Of a DNA stretch of 64,000 bases, positions 57,407 through 64,000 are shown in pieces. Each line of letters starts with the position of its first letter. Within the stretch, counting starts at the first letter, position 1. Both the position numbers and the translations under genes were made by a program. The notes under the pieces are model-generated. The model made no database searches. It had not been told where the DNA came from and was given only the letters and a program-made list of their open reading frames with translations. This DNA is from Curtobacterium caseinilyticum. Its GTDB lineage: Bacteria > Actinomycetota > Actinomycetes > Actinomycetales > Microbacteriaceae. The stretch covers positions 124,001-188,000 of the forward strand of contig NZ_JAUCMN010000004.1 of NCBI RefSeq assembly GCF_030363035.1, given 5' to 3'.

Positions 57407-57412
57407 ACGTTA
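57407..57412 (-). promoter_or_regulatory. Possible -10 box of the right-hand glycan operon
   Basis: TAACGT on the minus strand, then 8 nt and ATG 57398. It shares the 53-bp gap with the hisD upstream region, where TAGGCT (57436-57441) points the other way. Confidence 0.4.
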
Positions 57413-57451
57413 CCGGGGCCGTCAGCCGTGCTCGGTAGGCTGAGTGCCCTG

Positions 57452-58762
57452 ATGATGCAGCGAATCGACCTCCGTGGCGGCCTGCCCGCCCGTGCCGACC
57501 TCCTCCGCCTCATGCCCCGCGCCGTCGGTGACGTCTCCCACGCCGTCGACGCCGCGCGCGAGCTCGTGGACGCCGTGCGGCACCACGGGGCTCCGGCACT
57601 GCGCGACCAGGCCGAGCGGTTCGACGGGGGAGCGCCCGAGCACGTCCGCGTGCCGGCGGCCGAGATCGCCGCCGCCGTGGCCGGACTCGCACCCGAGCTG
57701 CGGACGGCCCTCGACGAGGCCATCCGCCGCGTCCGTGCCGCGAGCGCCGCGCAGGTGCCCGCCGGCTCGGTCACGACGCTGGCGGACGGCGCCGAGGTGC
57801 ACCAGCGCTGGCAGCCGATGCGCCGCGTCGGTCTCTACGTGCCCGGCGGCAAGGCCGTCTACCCCTCGAGCGTCGTGATGAACGTCGTCCCGGCGCAGGT
57901 CGCCGGCGTCGGGTCCATCGCCCTCGTGTCCCCGCCGCAGCGTGACCACGGTGGCCGCGTGCACCCGACGATCCTCGCCGCCGCGGGACTGCTCGGCATC
58001 GACGAGGTCTACGCGATGGGCGGGGCCGGCGCGGTCGGCGCCCTGGCGTACGGCGTCGCCGAGATCGGCCTCGAACCCGTCGACCTGGTCACCGGACCGG
58101 GCAACAACTACGTCGCTGCTGCCAAGCGCCTGGTGCGCGGCGTGGTCGGCATCGACTCCGAGGCCGGGGCGACCGAGATCCTCGTGATCGCCGACGACAC
58201 CGCCGACCCGGGCTTCGTCGCGGCGGACCTGGTGAGCCAGGCGGAGCACGACGAGCAGGCGGGCAGCGTGCTGGTGACCACCTCGGCGGCGTTCGCCGAC
58301 GCGGTCGAGGCGGCGATCCCGGAACGGGTGTCGGCGCTCGGGACGGCTGCGCGCCTCCAGACCGCACTCGACGGACCGCAGTCGGCCGTCGTGCTGGTCG
58401 ACTCGCTCGCCGACGCCGCGACCGTGAGCAACGCCTACGGGCCGGAGCACCTCGAGATCCAGACGGCTGACGACGACGCCGTGCTCGCCGACATCGACGC
58501 GGCCGGAGCCGTCTTCGTCGGGCCGAGCACGCCGGTGAGCCTGGGGGACTACCTGGCCGGGTCCAACCACGTGCTGCCGACCGGCGGCCAGGCGCGGTTC
58601 GGGTCGGGGCTGTCGGCGTCCACGTTCCTGCGGCCGCAGCAGGTCATCCGGTACACGCCGGCGGCGCTCGCCGAGGTCGCACCGCACATCGTGGCGCTCG
58701 CGACCGAGGAGCAGCTGCCCGGCCACGGCGCTGCCGTGACGGAGCGGACCGGCCGGGCCTGA
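57452..58762 (+). CDS. hisD: Histidinol dehydrogenase
   Basis: Zinc enzyme that oxidises histidinol to histidine in the last two steps of the pathway. The 436-residue protein has YVPGGKAVYPSSVVMN, GPGNNYVAAAKR and QAEHDEQAG, with the metal- and substrate-binding Gln/His residues, and ends HLPTGG-like before HGAAVTERTG. ATG 57452 is followed at once by a second ATG; TAGGCT lies 10 nt upstream. No other his gene follows, so hisD is separate from the rest of the pathway here. Confidence 0.95.
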   Translation: MMQRIDLRGGLPARADLLRLMPRAVGDVSHAVDAARELVDAVRHHGAPALRDQAERFDGGAPEHVRVPAAEIAAAVAGLAPELRTALDEAIRRVRAASAAQVPAGSVTTLADGAEVHQRWQPMRRVGLYVPGGKAVYPSSVVMNVVPAQVAGVGSIALVSPPQRDHGGRVHPTILAAAGLLGIDEVYAMGGAGAVGALAYGVAEIGLEPVDLVTGPGNNYVAAAKRLVRGVVGIDSEAGATEILVIADDTADPGFVAADLVSQAEHDEQAGSVLVTTSAAFADAVEAAIPERVSALGTAARLQTALDGPQSAVVLVDSLADAATVSNAYGPEHLEIQTADDDAVLADIDAAGAVFVGPSTPVSLGDYLAGSNHVLPTGGQARFGSGLSASTFLRPQQVIRYTPAALAEVAPHIVALATEEQLPGHGAAVTERTGRA

Positions 58763-58810
58763 TCGTCCACAGGGTCTGATCGTCCACAGGGCGTGATCGT
58801 CCACAGGTCT
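58760..58810 (+). repeat. Three 17-bp tandem repeats with DnaA-box-like cores
   Basis: TGATCGTCCACAGG repeats at 58760, 58777 and 58794 with 3-nt spacers. Each contains TCGTCCACA, one base from the actinobacterial DnaA box TTGTCCACA. The array starts at the hisD stop codon and ends 50 nt before nrdR. Confidence 0.7.
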
Positions 58811-58843
58811 GTCGTCCGGCCCCTGGCGGGGGCGGCGAGCCGA

Positions 58844-58849
58844 TAGCCT
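58844..58849 (+). promoter_or_regulatory. -10 box upstream of nrdR
   Basis: TAGCCT followed by 10 nt and ATG 58860, giving a very short leader. It is directly downstream of the DnaA-box-like repeats. Confidence 0.45.
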
Positions 58850-58859
58850 TGGGACCGAC

Positions 58860-59351
58860 ATGTTCTGCCCCTTCTGCCGCCACCCGGACTCCCGCGTCGT
58901 CGACTCCCGCACGAGCGACGACGGCACCTCCATCCGTCGCCGCCGTCAGTGCCCGAACTGCGGGCGCCGGTTCTCGACGACCGAGACGGCCTCGCTCAAC
59001 GTCGTGAAGCGCAACGGCGTCACCGAGCCGTTCAGCCGCGACAAGATCGTCTCCGGCGTGCGCAAGGCCTGCCAGGGGCGCCCGGTCACCGACGGTGACC
59101 TGGCCGTGCTGGCGCAGCGGGTCGAGGAGACCGTGCGTGCGTCTGGCTCGAGCCAGATCGATGCGAACGACATCGGCCTCGCGATCCTGCCGCCGCTGCG
59201 CGAGCTCGACGAGGTCGCGTTCCTCCGGTTCGCGAGCGTCTACCAGGCGTTCGACACGCTCGAGGACTTCGAGGACGCCATCGCCCAGCTGCGCCTCGAC
59301 CACCACGCGGCGGAGTCGGCCGGATCGGGCACGTCGGGCAGCGGCGCATGA
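58860..59351 (+). CDS. nrdR: Transcriptional repressor NrdR
   Basis: ATP/dATP-sensing repressor of ribonucleotide reductase genes. The 163-residue protein has an N-terminal zinc ribbon ([16 protein letters not shown] ... [10 protein letters not shown]) and an ATP-cone (about 49-139). Length is standard. It overlaps pyrD by 4 bp, linking nucleotide-supply genes. No canonical NrdR box is visible upstream of the gene itself. Confidence 0.96.
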   Translation: MFCPFCRHPDSRVVDSRTSDDGTSIRRRRQCPNCGRRFSTTETASLNVVKRNGVTEPFSRDKIVSGVRKACQGRPVTDGDLAVLAQRVEETVRASGSSQIDANDIGLAILPPLRELDEVAFLRFASVYQAFDTLEDFEDAIAQLRLDHHAAESAGSGTSGSGA

Positions 59352-60424
59352 GCGGCATCGCCGAGCGGGTCGTCCGGCGGGGCTACGCGGTCGTCTTCCG
59401 GACGGTCTTCGCGAACATGGACCCGGAGCGGGCGCACCACATCGCGTTCGCCGTGATCCGGGCGCTGCCGAAGGTGCCGTTCCTGAACGGTGTGGTGGAG
59501 CGGTACTCGCGCCCGTCCGCCGCCGACGGGGTCACCACGATGGGGATCCACTTCCCGTCGCGGTTCGGCCTCGCCGCCGGGTTCGACAAGGACGCCAGGG
59601 GGATCGCCGGACTCGGACTGCTCGGGTTCGGGCACGTCGAGGTCGGCACGATCACCGCGAAGCCGCAGCCCGGCAACGAGAAGCCCCGGCTGTTCCGGCT
59701 CATCGCCGACCGGGCGCTCGTCAACCGCATGGGCTTCAACAACCACGGTGCCGCTCGGGCCGCGCGTCGACTCGAGCGCGCGCGCCGGAACCCGGGCCGA
59801 CCGGTCATCGGCGTGAACATCGGCAAGAGCCGGGTCGTCGCGGTCGAGGACGCCGTCGACGACTACCTCGAGTCGACCCGGCTGCTCGCCCCGTTCGCCG
59901 ACTACCTGGCGGTCAACGTCAGCTCGCCGAACACCCCGGGCCTGCGCGGCCTGCAGGAGCTCGACCAGCTGCGCCCGCTGCTCTCCGCCGTGCGCGACGC
60001 CGCGGGGCGCACGCCCGTGCTCGTGAAGATCGCGCCGGACCTGACCGACGAGCAGATCGACGCCATCGCCGGACTCGCCGTCGACCTCGGGCTCGACGGG
60101 GTCATCGCGAACAACACGACGATCGCCCGCACGGGGCTCGTGACCCCGGCCGCCGAGGTCGAGGCCATGGGCGCCGGCGGGCTCTCCGGTGCACCGGTCG
60201 CCGAGCGCTCGCTCGAGGTCTTGCGGCGCGTGCGTGCGGCGGTACCGGCGGACTTCTGCGTCATCGCGGTCGGGGGCGTCACGAGCGAGCAGGACGTGCA
60301 GGACCGCATCGACGCGGGGGCGACGCTCGTGCAGGGCTACACGGCGTTCCTCTACGAGGGGCCGACCTGGGCGACCCGGATCAACCGCCTGCGCCGGCGC
60401 CGGCTGCGGCGCGCAGCGCGCTGA
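59348..60424 (+). CDS. pyrD: Dihydroorotate dehydrogenase, class 2 (quinone-dependent)
   Basis: Membrane-associated flavoenzyme of pyrimidine synthesis. The 358-residue protein has an amphipathic N-terminal region for membrane contact, the FMN-binding [25 protein letters not shown] and the catalytic serine in [11 protein letters not shown], which defines class 2 against the cysteine of class 1. ATG 59348 overlaps the nrdR stop. It converges with the DUF3043 gene across a structured gap. Confidence 0.95.
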   Translation: MSGIAERVVRRGYAVVFRTVFANMDPERAHHIAFAVIRALPKVPFLNGVVERYSRPSAADGVTTMGIHFPSRFGLAAGFDKDARGIAGLGLLGFGHVEVGTITAKPQPGNEKPRLFRLIADRALVNRMGFNNHGAARAARRLERARRNPGRPVIGVNIGKSRVVAVEDAVDDYLESTRLLAPFADYLAVNVSSPNTPGLRGLQELDQLRPLLSAVRDAAGRTPVLVKIAPDLTDEQIDAIAGLAVDLGLDGVIANNTTIARTGLVTPAAEVEAMGAGGLSGAPVAERSLEVLRRVRAAVPADFCVIAVGGVTSEQDVQDRIDAGATLVQGYTAFLYEGPTWATRINRLRRRRLRRAAR

Positions 60425-60447
60425 CGGCTCGGTCGACCGAGACCCAC

Positions 60448-60491
60448 CCGACGGGAGGCGCGGTGCCAGCTGGCACCGCGCCTCCCGTCGG
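60448..60491. repeat. 44-bp perfect palindrome, GACGGGAGGC family
   Basis: Centred at 60469/60470 with CCGACGGGAGGCGCGGTGCC and complement around AGCT; nearly the same as the palindrome at 4415. It lies 23 nt after the pyrD stop, between convergent genes. Confidence 0.85.
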
Positions 60492-60530
60492 TCGTCGGCC
60501 CCGCCGAGCGGGGCGCTTCGCCGCCGTGAC

Positions 60531-60591
60531 GAACCACGGACGCGACATCGAACCAGGTGCCGCGGCTGGTTCGACGTCGGGATCGTGGTTC
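60531..60591. repeat. 26-bp imperfect inverted repeat
   Basis: GAACCACG...TCGAACCAG pairs with CTGGTTCGA...CGTGGTTC around a 9-nt loop, with 22 of 26 positions matching. It is unrelated to the GACGGGAGGC family and lies in non-coding DNA. Confidence 0.65.
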
Positions 60592-60779
60592 GACTCGACC
60601 GCCGTCGCTCGGCCGAGCGTCGGGCCCGGCCGAGCGTCCGACGCCGGAGAGCGCCGGGGCGACCGCTGTCGAGCGTGCACGACGTGCCGCTCACGTTCGT
60701 CGGTCGGGCGATTCCCGTCGCGACGGGCGTCGAGCGTGACGGTAGCGGGGCCCGCTCGCGCGCCCCATCGGGAACGACG

Positions 60780-60810
60780 GAGCGCCGCCCGGCTCGGCCG
60801 GACGGCGCTC
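60780..60810 (-). terminator. Terminator hairpin after DUF3043 gene
   Basis: GAGCGCCG pairs with CGGCGCTC, with further GGC/GCC pairing inside, 22 nt downstream of the minus-strand stop. No T-run. Confidence 0.6.
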
Positions 60811-60831
60811 GACGCGGGAGACCCGCGCGTG

Positions 60832-61407
60832 TCAGAGGGTCGGGTACTCACCCCGACGGACCTGCGGCTTCGGCAGGCGCAGGAAGCGCAGCTGCCACGC
60901 GCGGGTCAGGATGTAGAGGAACGTCCCACGCTGCATCTCGCCGAACTTCGCCGTGAGCTTCTTGCGCAGCGACAGCCAGAGCACGACGCAGTCGAGCACG
61001 AACAGCGCCACGAACGCCCACACGAGCAGCAGCGAGTACGACGCGAGCACCGTCTGCGCGGCCGCGAAACCGACGATGAGGAAGAGCACGAGCACGGGCA
61101 TCATGACCTCGCCCACGTTCCACCGTGCGTCGATCCAGTCGCGCACGAACTTCCGCTGCTCGCCCTTGTCCTTCGCGGGGAGGTAGCGCTCCTCGCCGTT
61201 GGCCATGCCCACCCGGGCCTTCTCGCGCTCGGAGTTCAGCCGCGCACGCGCTGCCTTCTTGTCCTGCGGGCTGTTGCCGACGAGGGGGCGACGGTTGGCG
61301 GCCTCGCGCTCACGACGCGACGGCGTCGGACGGCCCTTCCCCGACTCGAGGAGTTCCTCCTCCGACGGGTTGACGGTCGTGTTGGTCTTGGGGGCTGCCT
61401 TCGCCAC
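60832..61407 (-). CDS. DUF3043 membrane protein
   Basis: Actinobacterial membrane protein of 191 residues. The basic N-terminal half contains GKGRPTPSRREREAANRRPLVG and is the DUF3043 hallmark; two hydrophobic segments follow at about 105-125 and 127-146, then a basic C-terminus. Function is unknown. GTG 61407 is preceded by CAGGAA. It is divergent from the M20 dipeptidase gene, whose -10 box overlaps its own candidate -10. Confidence 0.85.
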   Translation of the reverse strand: MAKAAPKTNTTVNPSEEELLESGKGRPTPSRREREAANRRPLVGNSPQDKKAARARLNSEREKARVGMANGEERYLPAKDKGEQRKFVRDWIDARWNVGEVMMPVLVLFLIVGFAAAQTVLASYSLLLVWAFVALFVLDCVVLWLSLRKKLTAKFGEMQRGTFLYILTRAWQLRFLRLPKPQVRRGEYPTL

Positions 61408-61445
61408 GGTGCGTTCCTGACTGCGGTTGCGTGCTGGATCTCCTC

Positions 61446-61451
61446 TAGATT
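61446..61451 (+). promoter_or_regulatory. -10 box of leaderless dipeptidase transcript
   Basis: TAGATT, then 7 nt (ACGGGAC) and ATG 61459. On the minus strand TAATCT at 61448-61453 may serve the DUF3043 gene, so the two divergent -10 boxes overlap. Confidence 0.65.
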
Positions 61452-61458
61452 ACGGGAC

Positions 61459-62904
61459 ATGACCGACACCGACCAGCACAGCTCCGCGACCGACCCCGCG
61501 CTCCTCGACGCCCTCCGCGAACACGTGCAGGGCGGGCTCCCGACCACGATCGCCGACCTCTCCGCGCTGGTCCGGCTGCCGTCGGTGTCGTGGTCGGCCT
61601 TCGACCCGGCGCACGTGCAGGCGAGCGCGGAGGCCGTCGCGGACCTGGCCCGCTCGACCGGGGTCTTCGCCGAGGACGCGGTCCGCATCGTCCGCTCCGC
61701 CGTCGACGGGGACACCGCCACCGCCGACGCGGACGGGCGCGAGCTCGGGCAGCCCGCCGTCCTCGCGGTCCGTCCGGCGCGGAACGGCAGGCCCACCGTC
61801 GTGCTCTACGCGCACCACGACGTGCAGCCCCAGGGCGACGACGCCCTCTGGGACACCCCGCCGTTCGAGCCCACCCTGCGCGGCGACCGCCTGTACGGCC
61901 GGGGCGCCTCCGACGACAAGGCCGGCGTGATGACCCACGTCGCCTCCCTCCGTGCGCTGCACGCGCAGTTCGGCGACGACCTCGAGCTGGGCGTGGTCCT
62001 GTTCGTCGAGGGCGAGGAGGAGTTCGGCTCCCGGTCGTTCCGCACGTTCCTCCGCGAGCAGCGGGAGCACCTGGCCGCCGACGTCATCGTGGTGGCGGAC
62101 AGCGACAACTGGTCGACCGAGGTCCCGTCGATCACGGTCTCCCTCCGCGGCAACGTCACGTTCAAGCTCGCCGTGACGACGCTCGAGCACGCGAGCCACA
62201 GCGGCATGTTCGGGGGAGCGGCGCCCGACGCCGTGATCCCGATGGTGCGCCTGCTCGCCTCGCTGCACGACGACGCCGGCTCGGTCGCCGTCGAGGGGCT
62301 CACCGCGTACGACGCCGACGTGCCCGAGCGCTCCGACGCCGAGCTCGCGTCGGACGCAGCGCTGCTCGAGGGCGTGCAGCCCGTCGGCACCGGCCCCGTG
62401 CTGTCGCGCATGTGGTTCCAGCCGTCGATCACCGTCACCGGGCTCGACGTCCCGAGCGTCGCGAACGCATCGAACACGCTGCTGCCGACCGTGGCCGCGC
62501 GTGTCTCGGTGCGCGTCGCCCCCGGACAGTCCGCGACCGACGCGTACGCCGCCGTCGAGCGTCACCTCCGCGCCCACGTGCCGTTCGGCGCGAAGCTCGA
62601 GATCACCGAGGTCGACACCGGTGACGGCTTCCTCGTCGACACCGCCGGCTGGGCCGTCCAGGAGGCCCGCACCGCCATGCACGAGGGCTGGGGCAACCCG
62701 GCCGTCGAGCAGGGCATCGGCGGATCGATCCCGTTCGTGTCGGACCTCGCGGCCGAGTTCCCCGAGGCGCAGATCCTGGTGACCGGCGTCGAGGACCCCG
62801 ACACCCGCGCGCACAGCCCGAACGAGTCGCAGCACCTCGGCGTGCTGCACCGGGCGATCGCCTCCGAGACGATCCTGCTGGCCCGCCTGGCCACGCGCGC
62901 CTGA
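61459..62904 (+). CDS. M20-family metallopeptidase (dipeptidase)
   Basis: Cytoplasmic zinc dipeptidase or amidohydrolase, 481 residues. The metal site includes LYAHHDVQPQGDDALWDTPPFEP (first His and following Asp), GRGASDDKAG, and EGEEEFGS with the catalytic glutamate. A lid/dimerisation domain follows (about 225-380). ATG 61459 has a leaderless promoter. Substrate is not defined; cytosolic nonspecific dipeptidases of the PepD/CNDP type are closest by motif. Confidence 0.9.
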   Translation: MTDTDQHSSATDPALLDALREHVQGGLPTTIADLSALVRLPSVSWSAFDPAHVQASAEAVADLARSTGVFAEDAVRIVRSAVDGDTATADADGRELGQPAVLAVRPARNGRPTVVLYAHHDVQPQGDDALWDTPPFEPTLRGDRLYGRGASDDKAGVMTHVASLRALHAQFGDDLELGVVLFVEGEEEFGSRSFRTFLREQREHLAADVIVVADSDNWSTEVPSITVSLRGNVTFKLAVTTLEHASHSGMFGGAAPDAVIPMVRLLASLHDDAGSVAVEGLTAYDADVPERSDAELASDAALLEGVQPVGTGPVLSRMWFQPSITVTGLDVPSVANASNTLLPTVAARVSVRVAPGQSATDAYAAVERHLRAHVPFGAKLEITEVDTGDGFLVDTAGWAVQEARTAMHEGWGNPAVEQGIGGSIPFVSDLAAEFPEAQILVTGVEDPDTRAHSPNESQHLGVLHRAIASETILLARLATRA

Positions 62905-62954
62905 CGACCCGCGGTCCCGTCCGGTCGCTGCAGTTGCCGCGACCGGCGGACCAC

Positions 62955-62998
62955 CGGACGGGAGGCCCGTGGCGACGCCGCCACGGGCCTCCCGCCCG
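62955..62998. repeat. GACGGGAGGC-family inverted repeat
   Basis: CGGACGGGAGGCCCGTGGCG pairs with CGCCACGGGCCTCCCGCCCG with one mismatch around an ACGC loop. It follows the dipeptidase gene and probably ends its transcript. Confidence 0.8.
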
Positions 62999-63050
62999 TC
63001 GGCGCACGCGCCCCTGTGGACGGCCGGCCCGTCCTGTCGGCGGGCGTGCT

Positions 63051-63056
63051 TAGAAT
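63051..63056 (+). promoter_or_regulatory. -10 box upstream of Fe-S insertion protein gene
   Basis: TAGAAT lies 45 nt before ATG 63102, which has GGAGGGAG upstream. TGTGGACGG at 63015 is a near match to a reversed DnaA box. Confidence 0.45.
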
Positions 63057-63101
63057 CGGACCAGGCGCGGTGACCGACACCGCCCGGAGGGAGACGCGCG
63101 G

Positions 63102-63476
63102 ATGAGCGACACCATCATCGACAACGCACCGGCGACGGACGCACGCACGCACGGCGTCGCGCTCAGCGACGCGGCCGCGGCGAAGGTGGCGAGCCTCCTC
63201 GAGCAGGAGGGCCGCGACGACCTCCGCCTGCGCCTCGCGGTGCAGCCGGGCGGCTGCTCGGGCCTGATCTACCAGCTGTACTTCGACGAGCGCCTGCTCG
63301 ACGGCGACGCCACGGCCGAGTTCGGCAGCGGTGTCGAGGTCGTCGTCGACAAGATGAGCGTCCCGTACCTCGACGGCGCGACGATCGACTTCGAGGACAC
63401 GATCCAGAAGCAGGGCTTCACCATCGACAACCCCAACGCGCAGGGCAGCTGCGCGTGCGGCGACAGCTTCCACTGA
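63102..63476 (+). CDS. Iron-sulfur cluster insertion protein (ErpA/HesB family)
   Basis: A-type carrier that delivers Fe-S clusters to apoproteins. The 124-residue protein has the three conserved cysteines in GGCSGLIY and CACGDSFH, and a short N-terminal extension of about 15 residues before the family core. Its place just before the cytochrome c oxidase gene ctaC suggests a respiratory role, in line with actinobacteria where it precedes the ctaC-ctaD-qcr genes (from memory). Confidence 0.93.
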   Translation: MSDTIIDNAPATDARTHGVALSDAAAAKVASLLEQEGRDDLRLRLAVQPGGCSGLIYQLYFDERLLDGDATAEFGSGVEVVVDKMSVPYLDGATIDFEDTIQKQGFTIDNPNAQGSCACGDSFH

Positions 63477-63796
63477 CGCTCGGCGGGCGGCTGTCCGCAC
63501 ACCGAACCGACACGCGAGCGGGGAGTGACCGATCTGGTCGCTCCCCGCTCGTCGTCCGTGGCGGCGTCCACGCCCGCTCGGACCGGGGGAAAGGGGCGTC
63601 CCGCACCCGCGGATCCGGTCCCGGAGCGTGTCGGGTGTGCGCGAGCTGTCGTCGGCTGCGAGTAAGCTAGGAGTGTTCCAACCAAGCTGGGAGCCAGCAA
63701 TGCGCGGCCTCCGTGCCGATGGTGGCGCGCCCGAGGCATCCGTGCCCGTGGCGGGTCCGCCGCCGACTCCCGTGCCATGTACTCCGAGAGGTAACA
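63477..63796. other. Gap before ctaC
   Basis: 320 bp without a gene. It contains the strong terminator at 63515-63551 and, nearer ctaC, TAAGCT at 63663-63668 as a possible -10 box with a leader of more than 100 nt. Nothing else is recognised. Confidence 0.6.
63515..63551 (+). terminator. Terminator hairpin after Fe-S insertion protein gene
   Basis: CGAGCGGGGAGTGACC pairs with GGTCGCTCCCCGCTCG (one G-T pair) around a 5-nt GATCT loop, 39 nt after the stop. Confidence 0.75.
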
Positions 63797-64000
63797 GTGC
63801 GTTCGAATCGCCGTATACGTTGGGCGGCCGTCCCGGTGGCCGTCGGTCTGGTCATCGCACTGGCTGGCTGCACGCAGCAGCAGATGAACGGATGGCTCCC
63901 CGGCACGGAGGAGACCAAGGACGTCACGAACCACACCAGCCGCATCGTCGGCCTGTGGACCACCAGCTGGATCGTGCTCCTCGCCGTCGGTCTGATCGTC
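63797..64000 (+). CDS. ctaC: Cytochrome c oxidase subunit II (CtaC), N-terminal part
   Basis: Only the first 68 codons are in the window. GTG 63797 follows GAGAGG. The product starts with a basic stretch, a hydrophobic signal and the lipobox LAGC (so a lipoprotein), then CTQQQMNGWLPGTEETKDVTN and the start of a membrane helix (IVGLWTTSWIVLLAVGLIV), the layout of actinobacterial subunit II. The copper site lies beyond the window. Confidence 0.85.
   Translation, partial: MRSNRRIRWAAVPVAVGLVIALAGCTQQQMNGWLPGTEETKDVTNHTSRIVGLWTTSWIVLLAVGLIV

Larger units (their letters stand above)
60425..60831. other. Structured gene-free gap between pyrD and DUF3043 gene
   Basis: 407 bp without a gene. It holds a perfect palindromic family element (60448-60491), a small GCCCCGC/GCGGGGC hairpin (60498-60514), a 26-bp imperfect inverted repeat (60531-60591), and a terminator hairpin at 60780-60810. 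Confidence 0.75.

Noticed and set aside
58760-58810. Replication origin
   Set aside because: Only three imperfect DnaA-like boxes, no AT-rich unwinding region, and no dnaA or dnaN nearby.

Overview
The window is high-GC DNA carrying the division and cell-wall (dcw) cluster of an actinobacterium. The signs are the gene content (class II DAHP synthase, PknL-type PASTA kinase, Wag31/DivIVA, SepF, DUF3040 and DUF3043 proteins), very GC-rich third codon positions, many GTG/TTG starts and TAnnnT -10 boxes. The gene order resembles Microbacteriaceae; Curtobacterium or a close relative is my best guess, inferred without any database search.

Layout. (1) 1-10250: a partial long-chain acyl-CoA ligase, ROK glucokinase, PlsC acyltransferase, class II DAHP synthase, PASTA kinase, LysM/transglycosylase-like protein, an Rv2175c-type DNA-binding protein, polyprenyl diphosphate synthase and a DUF3040 protein. 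This order parallels the M. tuberculosis fadD15-aroG-pknL-Rv2175c-idsA2 neighbourhood. (2) 10250-10950: a 700-bp gene-free gap with a terminator, a 19-bp tandem repeat array, a palindromic repeat and arrays of MraZ-type boxes. (3) 10953-29823: the dcw cluster mraZ-rsmH-ftsL-ftsI-murE-murF-mraY-murD-ftsW-murG-murC-ftsQ-ftsZ-yggS-sepF-yggT-divIVA, mostly with overlapping or near-overlapping genes. (4) 29826-36260: lspA, a RluD-type pseudouridine synthase, dnaE and an APH-fold protein. (5) 36321-57398: a 21-kb surface-glycopolymer locus with several glycosyltransferases, an ABC-2 exporter pair (Wzm/Wzt type), a GT61 protein, an acyltransferase, a GT2-TagF fusion, a frameshifted SGNH hydrolase and a 51-residue CxxC protein. 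(6) 57452-64000: hisD, nrdR, pyrD, a DUF3043 protein, an M20 dipeptidase, an ErpA/HesB protein and the start of ctaC.

How it fits together. Regions 1 to 3 make and control the septal wall: lipid and isoprenoid supply, Mur ligases, SEDS/PBP synthase, Z-ring and polar scaffold, and a PASTA kinase with its likely DNA-binding substrate. Region 5 probably builds, decorates and exports a teichoic-acid-like or other wall glycan onto that wall.

The most notable non-genic signals are a family of GACGGGAGGC/GCCTCCCGTC palindromes (mostly between genes, some inside coding sequences), 10-bp-periodic GTGGRG arrays in both orientations before mraZ, three tandem TCGTCCACA (DnaA-box-like) repeats before nrdR, and a recurring promoter layout in which a TAnnnT box lies 6 to 8 nt before the start codon (leaderless transcripts). 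No tRNA, rRNA, CRISPR array, insertion sequence or replication origin was recognised.
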